Of a DNA stretch of 64,000 bases, positions 38,381 to 46,670 are shown piece by piece. The position numbers and the translations under genes are program-made. Origin of the DNA: Bin87 sp965220265 (GTDB lineage Bacteria > Chloroflexota > Dehalococcoidia > Lucifugimonadales > UBA3495); the NCBI GenBank assembly GCA_965220265.1, contig CBDCPM010000004.1, positions 2,728,001-2,792,000 on the forward strand, in the 5' to 3' direction. The notes beneath the pieces were generated by a model. It made no database searches, had not been told where the DNA came from, and saw only the letters and a program-made list of their open reading frames with translations. Position 1 is the stretch's first letter. Every line of letters starts with the position of its first letter.

Positions 38381-39691
38381 TTGACGACAGCCCAGACGAC
38401 ATTGCCGGATACGCCGGCCGAGGGTGGACGCCGCACGGGAAACGGTGTGCTGGCGTCCACCCTCATTGGCGCCCACGGCTTCGAACATCTAATTTCCAAC
38501 ACCATACCGCTGCTGACCACGGTAATGGCGGTGGAACTGGGCCTGGGCGCGCTACAGGTGGGGGCCATCGTAGCGGTGCGTTCGGCCTCGGCGGGGATAA
38601 CCAGCGTGACTGGAGGATTCCTGTCCGACCTGCTCCACCACCGGATTGCCTGGGTGCTATCCGTTAGCGCCTTTCTCACCGCGGTGGGACTGCTGCTGAT
38701 CGCGATATCCCCTGCGTATGCCGTGATACTGCTGGCTCTGGCGTTGGCGTCATCCGGAGCAGCGCTGTGGCACCCGCCGGCGCTGGGTCTGCTGGCGCAA
38801 AGATTTCCCAGCCGCCGGGGGCTTTTCCTTTCCATGCACCGCTCCACCGGCAGCGTGGGAGACGTGGTGGGGCCGATGATCGCCGGCATCCTGCTGCTCG
38901 GCGCGCTGCGCTGGGAGGCAGCGGACGGCCTGGCCGTCGGATGGGAACTGGGTCTGGAGCCGGTCAGCTGGCGCTGGATCCTGGCCTGCGGCTCGCCGAT
39001 CATGTTCATTGCCACGTTCGTCATCTATGGGTTGCTGCGTCACGCTGGAAACGCGCCACCGGTGAACGTTGACCTGCGGCAACGGCTGAGGACCATGCTG
39101 CAGGGCACCCACGTGGCCTTTCGCGGCACGAGGCTATGGGCCATCTTCGCGGTGGCTGCGGTGCGCGGCATGGCCGATGGATCGATGCTGTTCCTCGTGC
39201 CGCTGTACCTGACCCAGGCGCTGGGCATCAACACCTTTCAGGCGTCAGCGCATCTGGCGCTGATGGTAGGGCCAGCGATGGTAACCGCTCCACTGCTTGG
39301 CGCTCTGTCCGACCGGGTGGGACGAAAGCCGCTCATCGTGTTCCTGATGGCCTTCGCCACGGTATTGACCTTGGCAATTCCCATGGGCGGGCAACAGTAC
39401 TCGGTCTGGATAACGGTCTGCGTTGCCCTGTATGGATTGCAGCACTTCACGGTGATCAACCTCACCTCGGCCGCTGCCGCCGATGTCGCGGCGCGCTACC
39501 GTCTGGAGTCCAGCTTCCTCGGCCTGATGTGGGGCAACAACGTTCTCTTCGGCGCCGTTGCCGCGGTGTTCATATTCGGCCCCATCGAGTGGTTCGGCTG
39601 GCAATACGGCTTCTTCATCGCCGGCGGCATCTACGCCGTCGGCTTCCTGGCCTCGCTGGCAATTCCGAGCCACATGAGGAATCGAGATTAG
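38381..39691 (+). CDS. MFS transporter (tandem paralogue)
   Basis: 436 aa from a proposed TTG at 38381; a later start cannot be excluded. Shares long blocks with the preceding gene (ALWHPPALGLLAQRFPSRRG; MHRSTGSVGDV; RLESSFLGLMWGNN), so the pair arose by duplication and diverged, especially at the termini. Contains LSDRVGRKPLIVF. The two could form separate exporters with different substrates; function not predictable. Confidence 0.82.
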   Translation: MTTAQTTLPDTPAEGGRRTGNGVLASTLIGAHGFEHLISNTIPLLTTVMAVELGLGALQVGAIVAVRSASAGITSVTGGFLSDLLHHRIAWVLSVSAFLTAVGLLLIAISPAYAVILLALALASSGAALWHPPALGLLAQRFPSRRGLFLSMHRSTGSVGDVVGPMIAGILLLGALRWEAADGLAVGWELGLEPVSWRWILACGSPIMFIATFVIYGLLRHAGNAPPVNVDLRQRLRTMLQGTHVAFRGTRLWAIFAVAAVRGMADGSMLFLVPLYLTQALGINTFQASAHLALMVGPAMVTAPLLGALSDRVGRKPLIVFLMAFATVLTLAIPMGGQQYSVWITVCVALYGLQHFTVINLTSAAAADVAARYRLESSFLGLMWGNNVLFGAVAAVFIFGPIEWFGWQYGFFIAGGIYAVGFLASLAIPSHMRNRD

Positions 39692-39754
39692 CGCACGGCC
39701 GCGAGTGATACCATGGTTCCCGGATCGCTCACTGCGAGCCCACAGGAGCGCATC

Positions 39755-40249
39755 GTGACATCGACAAGGGACCAGGTGTTTTTCAGTTTTCACTATGAGC
39801 GCGACGCTGGCCGGGTCGCGCTGATCCGCGACCATGCGCCATCGCACTTGATTTGCAACGCTTGGGAAAGTCGCAAATTGGATACCGATGATGAAATCGA
39901 ACGCTGGATCGACAACCAGATGGGAACGGCCGCATGCACTGTGGTCTTGATCGGAAGCGAGACTGCGACCCGTGATTGGATTCGATACGAGATAGAAAAA
40001 TCCTGGCAGGATGGGAAAGGATTATTGGGGGTCTACATCCACAAAATTCCTGACCAGAATGGGCAGGATTCGATCCGGGGAGCAAACCCATTCGATGACG
40101 TCACCGTGGCAGGACGTCCGTTATCGCATCTTGTTCGAGTGTATGATCCCGAGGATGTTCATGGTTTAAGCGCGTGCGAATATATTCGGCGCAACGTTGG
40201 AGAATGGGTCGAGGAAGCAATACGTATACGAAATGGCCCATTGGACTGA
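39755..40249 (+). CDS. TIR-like (DUF1863/ThsB-type) domain protein
   Basis: 164 aa from GTG 39755, with AGGAG 6 nt upstream; an ATG 42 bp earlier is less well placed. FFSFHYERDAGRV at the start, TVVLIGSETATRDWIRYEI in the middle and GLLGVYIHKI match the Thoeris ThsB/MTH538 TIR-like fold. TIR domains of this class sense infection and make NAD-derived signals in several anti-phage systems. The next gene begins 2 bp after the stop and encodes a membrane protein, suggesting a two-gene module. No ThsA or SIR2 partner is visible nearby. Confidence 0.75.
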   Translation: MTSTRDQVFFSFHYERDAGRVALIRDHAPSHLICNAWESRKLDTDDEIERWIDNQMGTAACTVVLIGSETATRDWIRYEIEKSWQDGKGLLGVYIHKIPDQNGQDSIRGANPFDDVTVAGRPLSHLVRVYDPEDVHGLSACEYIRRNVGEWVEEAIRIRNGPLD

Positions 40250-40251
40250 CC

Positions 40252-40707
40252 ATGGCAAAACACACCGATGAATCCTTTGACGCCAATTCCGGAGCTATAA
40301 CGTCGCACCTGTCCATCGTGCAGGGAATTATTGGTCGGATGGCCGGCAATAGCACGTCCTGCAAAATACAGTGCATCGTCTTGGTGACGGGGATCGTCGT
40401 CTTGACTTCTCAAAAGGATACAACTGCATACGCTCTTCTCGGCTTGGTACCGACGGTCATGTTCCTGTTCCTAGACGCTTACTATCTGGCTTTGGAGCAG
40501 GGCTTTCGTTGCTCTTACCGTACTTTCGTGGACAAACTCCATTGCGACGAAATATCTCTGTCGGATCTCTACGTAATGCGCCCAGCCAGCGTGCGAATGC
40601 TAGTCAGTCTGGGATCAATGGCAATTTGGCCTTTCTACACGATGTTGGCAGCGGCAATTCTGCTGGTGTGGAAGTTCAACGGCATCACGGAACTGCTTGG
40701 GCTCTGA
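40252..40707 (+). CDS. Membrane protein partner of the TIR-like protein
   Basis: 151 aa from ATG 40252. Soluble N-terminal helix with HLSIVQGIIGRMAGNSTSCK, followed by hydrophobic segments IQCIVLVTGIVVL, ALLGLVPTVMFLFLDAYYLAL and SMAIWPFYTMLAAAILLVW. The HLxxIQxxIxRMAxNS...FLFLDxYYLALE pattern is one I associate with small proteins found beside TIR-like genes. A membrane effector activated by the TIR protein is an attractive inference. The 2-bp spacing implies coupled translation. Confidence 0.65.
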   Translation: MAKHTDESFDANSGAITSHLSIVQGIIGRMAGNSTSCKIQCIVLVTGIVVLTSQKDTTAYALLGLVPTVMFLFLDAYYLALEQGFRCSYRTFVDKLHCDEISLSDLYVMRPASVRMLVSLGSMAIWPFYTMLAAAILLVWKFNGITELLGL

Positions 40708-40786
40708 ATCGCTTCAGTGGCCTCGATAACGTATGCACGCTAATCGTCCTGACAACTCTTTCTCTGACCACAAATGGCCGCCTGAT

Positions 40787-41479
40787 ATGCCGCTGTTTAC
40801 CTCTCACGCCCGCCTCGCCGGCCTCTTCCTTCTCCTCGCCGCCGTTGCCACTGCGGTTTCCGTGATAACCCGCCTCAACAGCAGCGTGGAACCTCCACCC
40901 GGCAACCCCATACTATTCCCCAACATCCTGGACACCGTGCAGTACGTCGTCGCCGGCTCCGCGCGGACACTCTCCGGCTTTGCACTGGTCGCGGCGGCAG
41001 TGTCCCTGAGGCTCGCGCTAAGGCGGAGTCAACCCGTAGCCGCAGGCATCGCCACCACTTTGCTGGGGTTCTCAGGCGCGGCTACCGCGGTATCGGGCGC
41101 TTGCATGCTCGTGCTGGCCGCCGATATCCCGCAGGCAGTTGGTGGCGGGCCTGGCCCTGTGGTTGCCCCGATCATGTGGGAGATTCCTGGCTGGATTGAA
41201 CCGGTGGACGCCGGCCGGTGGATTACCGGTACGATTGGTTTCACCCTGGCCGGTCTCGGCCTGATCGCCTTGGGGCCAGTGCAGTGGCGCATGGGAGGCC
41301 TGCTCAAGGTCTCCGCCGTGGCCGACGTGATCATCGGCGTCGCCATGCTCCTCATCTGGGTTGACGCCGCCACCGCAATGCACCGGATTTCCGGCGTTGC
41401 GTTTCTGATTTGGCTCATCGCCAGCGGCGTTTGGCTGGTGGCCGGGCGGCTCCAACCGCCTGAGCCGGCCCGGACCTGA
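40787..41479 (+). CDS. Integral membrane protein of unknown function
   Basis: 230 aa from ATG 40787 (MPLFTSHARLAG), preferred over an ATG 54 bp upstream that adds a hydrophilic leader. Six to seven hydrophobic segments, small-residue rich (Ala, Gly, Val), no recognisable catalytic motif. Possibly DUF4386-like. Stands 79 bp after the TIR pair and 34 bp before a DinB-fold gene. Confidence 0.65.
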   Translation: MPLFTSHARLAGLFLLLAAVATAVSVITRLNSSVEPPPGNPILFPNILDTVQYVVAGSARTLSGFALVAAAVSLRLALRRSQPVAAGIATTLLGFSGAATAVSGACMLVLAADIPQAVGGGPGPVVAPIMWEIPGWIEPVDAGRWITGTIGFTLAGLGLIALGPVQWRMGGLLKVSAVADVIIGVAMLLIWVDAATAMHRISGVAFLIWLIASGVWLVAGRLQPPEPART

Positions 41480-41513
41480 TCCGAACTTTCACAAACGACC
41501 GGAGCTTTTGAAC

Positions 41514-41996
41514 ATGGCCGACCGCGCTACCAACCTCGCCACCGTCCACCGCGTCCGCGATGAATTGACCACGCTGCTGGACGGTATGGACTACTGCATG
41601 GATTGGAAAGACGGCGACGGGTGGTGCGCCCGGGAGGTCCTGTACCACCTGGTCGACACTCCCGAAGGTGGTATTGGCAGCGTCATCGCCGGCGTGCTCG
41701 CCGGCACTTTGCCAGAGGTCACCATCCTGCCCGACATCAGCAACATGACGCCGGAACGCCTGGCCGCCGACATTGACGATGCCCTGTCCGGACCACTGGC
41801 CATCCTGCAAACCGCCGAGGATGCTATCTCCAACGCCGGCGACGATGATTTTGAGGAACGAACCGCCATGGCCCACCTGCCACACCGCGGGATCCACGAA
41901 CAACGCACGGCACAATCCTTCATAGACGGTTTGGAGCGACACTGGGGCGAGCATCTGAACCAACTGCGCGCCATCCGCGAGGCATTGGGCATGTGA
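41514..41996 (+). CDS. DinB-fold protein
   Basis: 160 aa from ATG 41514. Four-helix DinB/YfiT-like pattern, with histidines that could bind a metal: EVLYHLVDTP, AMAHLPHRGIH and HWGEHLNQL near the C-terminus, in the spacing usual for this superfamily. Members are often thiol-dependent transferases or hydrolases. Substrate unknown. A second DinB-fold gene is at 50.0-50.6 kb. Confidence 0.7.
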   Translation: MADRATNLATVHRVRDELTTLLDGMDYCMDWKDGDGWCAREVLYHLVDTPEGGIGSVIAGVLAGTLPEVTILPDISNMTPERLAADIDDALSGPLAILQTAEDAISNAGDDDFEERTAMAHLPHRGIHEQRTAQSFIDGLERHWGEHLNQLRAIREALGM

Positions 41997-42079
41997 CGCA
42001 ACACGCCGCGATTGACACTCCCGGAACCGCCCGGTTATATTTCAGCTAGTATCATGCGCAAAATAGGAGGAAACCACCA

Positions 42080-42931
42080 ATGACTACACAGACGGGTCGA
42101 GCCAGGTCTGAAGCCGGCAACGTAACTTTCGTCGTCCAGCACGAGCTGTGGGATGGCAATATCCAGGACCACTCCGACCAGGGCGTGGTTATTCTGGTTG
42201 AGGTCGGCGGCGAGACCGCCCTCCGGTTCAACTGCTTCGATATCGAGAAGAGCTACGTCTATGCCCCCGACGGCAAGAACGTCACGTACCGCATGGACCA
42301 CACTGTCGACGGCAACCCCATCGGCTGGTCGGTGAAGACCATTCGCAACAACTTGGCCGCCATGTTGACCACAGCCGGGTATGCTGACGCCGCCGGCTCT
42401 CTGGATATGGGCGCGGTGAATGCGGTGTTGGCCGACGTGGACAGCACGGCGCGGATCAAGTTCGCCGGCGAGCGCAACACCGTCAAGCACAACCGCGGCA
42501 CCGACATCATCGAGGCCGGCAACATCCGCTTCGGCCTGGAGATGCGCCGGCAGGCGTCCGGCGACGGCGGATTGGCCATCCACGTGCTGAGTGAGCTCGC
42601 TGGCAACACCGGCCGGGTATTCACCGAGGAAACTGAGCTCCTCGCCTTCGACTGCTTCCGCGACGATCCTCACTACCACTACGGCCCTCGCAACAAGAAC
42701 CATCGGATTTTCTGGGACAAGACATTGGTTCCCGACCCGTTGGGCTGGTGCCTGGACCAGTTCAAGAGCGGCAAGCTCAAGGCCATGCTGGAACGCGCCG
42801 GCTACCCTGGCGTCGCCGCCGATCTCGACGAGGACCTCCTCGCCTCAGTGATCCCCCAGGTGGAGTCCCGCGGCCGCGCGATGGAAGCCGACGGCATCCC
42901 CGCGGAGGTCACCCCCAACTTGGTCAGGTAA
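42080..42931 (+). CDS. Uncharacterised protein with two related halves (FDCFR/PHYHY family)
   Basis: 283 aa from ATG 42080 with AGGAGG 8 nt upstream. Residues about 10-135 and 145-270 align: (I/S)EAGNxxF at the start of each, then LRFNCFDIEKSYVYAP versus LAFDCFRDDPHYHYGP, then PIGW/PLGW. The second half keeps FDCFR and PHYHY; the first has lost the histidines. The single-domain protein at 61016-61459 shares FDCFRNGPHYHY. I do not recognise a named family; the Cys and His-x-His pattern suggests metal or ligand binding. Ends before a strong hairpin. Confidence 0.7.
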   Translation: MTTQTGRARSEAGNVTFVVQHELWDGNIQDHSDQGVVILVEVGGETALRFNCFDIEKSYVYAPDGKNVTYRMDHTVDGNPIGWSVKTIRNNLAAMLTTAGYADAAGSLDMGAVNAVLADVDSTARIKFAGERNTVKHNRGTDIIEAGNIRFGLEMRRQASGDGGLAIHVLSELAGNTGRVFTEETELLAFDCFRDDPHYHYGPRNKNHRIFWDKTLVPDPLGWCLDQFKSGKLKAMLERAGYPGVAADLDEDLLASVIPQVESRGRAMEADGIPAEVTPNLVR

Positions 42932-42968
42932 GTGAGGTACGCTTCCCATTCCAATTAGGACGTTTACA

Positions 42969-42994
42969 ACCGCCGCCGATTTCTCGGCGGCGGT
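42969..42994 (+). terminator. Strong hairpin, probable terminator
   Basis: Perfect 11-bp stem ACCGCCGCCGA/TCGGCGGCGGT with a TTTC tetraloop, 38 bp after the stop at 42931. No T tract follows, so termination would be of the U-poor type, or the hairpin protects the mRNA end. Confidence 0.65.
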
Positions 42995-43041
42995 AGGCCT
43001 GTAAGAAGCGCCCGATGATTGGTCGCTCACGCGAAGTCAAA

Positions 43042-43494
43042 ATGCTTTCACATAACGACATCGTGGTAAAGCTCGTCGAAACGCCGGCCGAACTCGCAGG
43101 AGCTTTCAGCCTGCGGATACGCGTCTTCGTGGGCGAACAAGGTGTCCCGGCCGACATCGAGTTGGACGACGCCGACACCGATCCCGACACCGTCCACGCC
43201 GTCGCTCTGCACAACAGCGTGGTGATTGCCACCGGCCGCCTGCTGCCCGACGTCGACGGCAAGGGGCCGCACATCGGCCGGATGGCCGTCGAACAGGACT
43301 GGCGGCGCGGCGGTGTCGGCGGGCAGGTACTTCACTTTCTCGAAGAGCAGGGCCGCGCCCTGGGGTTCCGCCAGATCACCCTGCACGCACAGGAGTATGT
43401 AAAGTCCTTTTACGCCGGCCAAGGCTACCGTGAGGTCGGCGAAATGTTCCTCGAGGTGGACATCTCCCACCGCGAGATGGTCAAAGAACTGTAG
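43042..43494 (+). CDS. GNAT family N-acetyltransferase
   Basis: 150 aa from ATG 43042 (an ATG at 43015 would add nine residues). ElaA-like pattern: FSLRIRVFVGEQGVP at the N-terminus and the acetyl-CoA loop VEQDWRRGGVGGQVL, then FYAGQGYREVG. Acetylates an unknown amine substrate. Followed 20 bp later by a flavin-fold gene. Confidence 0.85.
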   Translation: MLSHNDIVVKLVETPAELAGAFSLRIRVFVGEQGVPADIELDDADTDPDTVHAVALHNSVVIATGRLLPDVDGKGPHIGRMAVEQDWRRGGVGGQVLHFLEEQGRALGFRQITLHAQEYVKSFYAGQGYREVGEMFLEVDISHREMVKEL

Positions 43495-43514
43495 AGACGG
43501 GAGCGATCCGAAAT

Positions 43515-44006
43515 ATGGGTATTCTCACCGATGATATGAAACAGGCCCTGTCCGAACAGCGCCTGATCTTCGTCGCCACCGTCCGCCCCGACGGCACGCC
43601 CAACCTGTCGCCCAAGGGGACGGTCATGGTTTGGGACGACGATCACATCCTGTTCACGGACCTGGCCTCCCCTGGGACCATGGGAAACCTTGCCCACAAT
43701 CCAGCCATCGAGATCAACGCCGTGGACGTGTTCGCCCGCAAGGGTTTCCGGTTCAAGGGTACCGCCGTTATCCACACCAACGACGATGTTCACCGGACCA
43801 TCGCTGATCGGATGCGCAACGGCCCGGCCAACCTGCACGACCTCGCCGACAAGGTGCGGTCCGTCGCCCTGATCCATGTTGAGCAGGCCTTGTCCCTCGT
43901 ATCACCCGGCTATTGGGGCGGCGCCACCGAATCGGACGTGCGCCGGGATTGGGAAGGCCACTGGAGCCGGGTCAACGCCGACTGGCGCGAGAGCCAATCG
44001 GCGTGA
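43515..44006 (+). CDS. Pyridoxamine-5'-phosphate-oxidase-fold (FMN/F420) protein
   Basis: 163 aa split-barrel flavin-binding protein. MKQALSEQRLIFVATVRPDG at the start, LSPKGTVMVWDDDH and FARKGFRFKGTAVIH in the barrel are typical. The family includes FMN, heme and F420 binders; F420 is possible because cofE is in the window. ATG 43515. Confidence 0.82.
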   Translation: MGILTDDMKQALSEQRLIFVATVRPDGTPNLSPKGTVMVWDDDHILFTDLASPGTMGNLAHNPAIEINAVDVFARKGFRFKGTAVIHTNDDVHRTIADRMRNGPANLHDLADKVRSVALIHVEQALSLVSPGYWGGATESDVRRDWEGHWSRVNADWRESQSA

Positions 44007-44063
44007 CAATCCGGACGGTGTAGTACTTGCGGGGCGGATATTATCTGCCCCAATTCACGTAGC

Positions 44064-44375
44064 TCAGGCTACCGCCGCCGCCTCAACGCCGTCCATCACC
44101 CGCACTTCCATCTTGGCGATATGGCTGGTTGGCCGGTCGCCCAGTCCACTCCGCTCCGGCGAGGCGAAGTAGGCCGCCTCCTTCTCCGCGATCTGGTCCG
44201 CGCTGTCAAACCGGCGCACCCAGATGAACTCCGTCCGGTCGGCGTTAACGTAGCTGGAAACCACCGGGATATCTAGGCGGTCGTGCAGCGGGCGGATGTG
44301 CTCGTTGAACAAGCCCAGCCAGGAATCCATCATCCCGCGATTGATGGTGTAGATGCGCAGTTGGTAGGTAGCCAT
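44064..44375 (-). CDS. NIPSNAP-domain protein
   Basis: 103 aa from ATG 44375, with GGAGG about 10 nt upstream. The dimeric alpha+beta barrel pattern is clear: MATYQLRIYTINRGMMDSWL, ...FIWVRRFDS and the C-terminal IAKMEVRVM. Stop is 57 bp from the convergent flavin-fold gene. In these genomes such genes often neighbour enolase-superfamily enzymes, as here (43 bp upstream). Role unknown. Confidence 0.85.
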   Translation of the reverse strand: MATYQLRIYTINRGMMDSWLGLFNEHIRPLHDRLDIPVVSSYVNADRTEFIWVRRFDSADQIAEKEAAYFASPERSGLGDRPTSHIAKMEVRVMDGVEAAAVA

Positions 44376-44418
44376 TGTCTTCTTCCTCCGGGTGTGATTG
44401 TTCGTGCGGAATGTCAGG

Positions 44419-45504
44419 TCAGGCGACCTGGTACTGGGCGATGGCGTCCTGGCTGAAGGAGAGGCCCAGGCCAGGCCGATCGGGTACCAGGATCTCACCG
44501 TCGACGATGTCCGGCGTTTCGTCAAAGAGGCGCAACGTCCAGGGCATGTACTCCACTGTCAGCCCGTTGGGGATGGCGGAGATGGTGTGCACCTGCACCT
44601 CCGGTATCAGGTGGGACACCACCGGCAGGTTGAACGCCTCGGCCATCCCGGCGATCTTGCGGAAGGGCGTGATGCCGCCGGCGCGGAGCAGGTCCACCAT
44701 CACGATGTCGATGCTGCGTTGCTCCACCATGTGCCGGAAGGATCGGATGCCGTACACGTACTCGCCAGCGGCAATAGGTGTCGTCAACGCGTCCGCGACC
44801 CGCGCCAGCCCCTGGTAGTCGTCCCGGGCCACCACATCCTCCAGCCAGAAAAGGTGGTACTGCTCCACCATGCTGCCGATCTGGATGGCCTGGTTTACAT
44901 TCCACAGCTGGTTGATGTCGCACATCAGGTCGATGTCCGGCCCGATGGCGTCGCGCAGAGTGCGTATGCGCGCCACCTCGCGGGCCGCGGTGGGTTCCGC
45001 GCCCATCTGGGTTTTCATCTGGCGGAATCCCTGCTCCACCAGTCGCGGACCGGCCTCGGCCAGGTACTCCAACCCCATCGGTCGCATCAACGCGCCGCTG
45101 GCGTACGTGGGCGCGCGATCGCGGTAGCCGCCCATCAGCGAGCACACCGACTGGTCCAGCGCCTTGCCCTTGATGTCCCAAACCGCCATATCGATGGGCG
45201 CCAGAGCGAGGGAGAGAATGCCTTCCGGCCCTGCCGAGGAGCAGGCATCCATCAGCTTGCCCCACACGGCCTCGGGGTTCATCGGATCCTCGCCCACCGC
45301 CAGTCCGGCCAGGTCGTCCACCGCACGCCTCAGCGCGTGCACCAGTGGCCCCCCGAAAAAGGTCAGACCCACGCCGGTGATACCCTCGTCGGTGTGCAGT
45401 TCAAGGGTAACGAACTCCCGGGTGCCGGGCTGGTCAATGCCGACCACCAGCGGATTGTCGGCCGGTGTCTGCAGAACACGCGTCGTCGCGCCGGTAATTT
45501 TCAT
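44419..45504 (-). CDS. Mandelate racemase/muconate lactonizing enzyme family protein
   Basis: 361-aa enolase-superfamily protein. N-terminal capping domain, then the barrel with the KxQ motif (MKTQMGAE), metal ligands Asp in LMCDINQLW, Glu in FWLEDV and Glu in IAAGEYVYG, and a His in VVSHLIPEV. This set fits acid-sugar dehydratases of the mandelate racemase subgroup, though the substrate is not determinable. Start ATG 45504. Cotranscribed with the NIPSNAP gene. Confidence 0.88.
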   Translation of the reverse strand: MKITGATTRVLQTPADNPLVVGIDQPGTREFVTLELHTDEGITGVGLTFFGGPLVHALRRAVDDLAGLAVGEDPMNPEAVWGKLMDACSSAGPEGILSLALAPIDMAVWDIKGKALDQSVCSLMGGYRDRAPTYASGALMRPMGLEYLAEAGPRLVEQGFRQMKTQMGAEPTAAREVARIRTLRDAIGPDIDLMCDINQLWNVNQAIQIGSMVEQYHLFWLEDVVARDDYQGLARVADALTTPIAAGEYVYGIRSFRHMVEQRSIDIVMVDLLRAGGITPFRKIAGMAEAFNLPVVSHLIPEVQVHTISAIPNGLTVEYMPWTLRLFDETPDIVDGEILVPDRPGLGLSFSQDAIAQYQVA

Positions 45505-45582
45505 CAGGTTGCGCTCCTGTCTTTTGATGCTGACAAGGCCAGCGGGGCAATTATAACCCGAACAACCCTCACACGCCCCAGT

Positions 45583-45611
45583 TTGACGCCCGTCCCCCGC
45601 CGGCGTAGCAT
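45583..45611 (+). promoter_or_regulatory. Sigma70-type promoter of arsM
   Basis: TTGACG at 45583-45588 and TAGCAT at 45606-45611 with a 17-bp spacer, 46 bp before the arsM start. No ArsR operator palindrome is evident. Confidence 0.55.
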
Positions 45612-45656
45612 TAGACCATCCGAACGCAGATTCTCAATACCCCACGGGAGGCGCCG

Positions 45657-46532
45657 ATGACGACTGTACCGAGCAATACCGACGATATTCGCCAGGCCGT
45701 CCAGGAGCACTATGGTCAGCGCGCCTTGCGGGTGATCCAGTTGACCGATGTCACACCCCCCCAGGGGGTCGGATGCGGCGCCGAAAACTGCGGACACGGA
45801 ACCTGTGGCGGCGACGACTGCGGACATGACGAAGTTGCCTGTGGATGCGGTTCGGCAGCCGCCGCCTGCTGCGGGCCCGCGGACACCGAACGCGCTATGA
45901 CCCTGTACCAGGAAGCCCAACTCCGGGGCCTGCCCGTGGAGGCCATGGCGGCCTCGGCCGGCTGCGGCAACCCGACGGCTTTGGCTGACCTGCGCCCCGG
46001 CGAAACGGTGCTGGATCTCGGTTCCGGCGGCGGCATTGACTGCTTCATCGCCGCCGAGCAGGTGGGCGAGTCCGGCCAGGTCTTCGGGCTTGATATGACC
46101 CTCGAGATGCTGGCCCTTGCCAACGCCAACCGCGACCGCATGGGCCTCACCAACGTTGAGTTCGTGCCGGGCCATCTTGAGGACATCCCACTGCCCGACT
46201 CCAGCGTCGACGTTGTGATCAGCAACTGTGTCATCTGTCTGTCCCCCGACAAGGACGCCGTGTTCCGCGAAGCCTTTCGTGTCCTGACCCCCGGCGGCCG
46301 CCTCCACGTGTCCGACATGCTGGCCCTCAGCGAGGACGGTCCACGCCTCACCGACTCCGAAGCTTGGGCGTCCTGCATCGGCGGTGCGGAGTATCGCGGA
46401 ACCTATCTGGATCGCATGGTCGCTGCCGGTTTCACCGATATCGCAACCATCGACGAGACCATCCGCTTTGACGAGGACGACGTTCCCCTCAACGTCGCGA
46501 GCGTCAAGGTGTCGGCTCGCAAGCCGCAGTAG
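45657..46532 (+). CDS. arsM: Arsenite S-adenosylmethionine methyltransferase
   Basis: 291 aa. SAM site VLDLGSGGGIDCF; arsenite-binding cysteines in AASAGCGNPTAL and SNCVICLSPD; early segment QAVQEHYGQRA as in ArsM. An N-terminal insert (residues 40-72) holds eight cysteines (40, 45, 50, 55, 62, 64, 71, 72) and two histidines, the first four exactly five residues apart, metallothionein-like. Methylates As(III) to methylated, partly volatile species. ATG 45657. No arsR or ars transporter is adjacent. Confidence 0.93.
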   Translation: MTTVPSNTDDIRQAVQEHYGQRALRVIQLTDVTPPQGVGCGAENCGHGTCGGDDCGHDEVACGCGSAAAACCGPADTERAMTLYQEAQLRGLPVEAMAASAGCGNPTALADLRPGETVLDLGSGGGIDCFIAAEQVGESGQVFGLDMTLEMLALANANRDRMGLTNVEFVPGHLEDIPLPDSSVDVVISNCVICLSPDKDAVFREAFRVLTPGGRLHVSDMLALSEDGPRLTDSEAWASCIGGAEYRGTYLDRMVAAGFTDIATIDETIRFDEDDVPLNVASVKVSARKPQ

Positions 46533-46670
46533 TCCCGTCTTCACCCCGCGCGGCTTTTCGACTGGGCGTGCCACAGGCTCGCCCAGCCGTGTTCCGACCC
46601 TGCCACACTCCCGCGTTGCGCGTTATAATGCCATCGGTTTCCTCGCGCACGTCTCTTGAGATTGGATAAC

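Noticed and set aside
38381..39691. MFS gene 2 as part of a fused double transporter with gene 1
   Set aside because: The first gene has a proper TGA and a long acidic tail; the second has its own complete 12-helix pattern.
44398..45660. 420-aa plus-strand open frame opposite the enolase-superfamily gene
   Set aside because: Composition is that of an antisense frame in GC-rich DNA; the minus strand has clear catalytic motifs.
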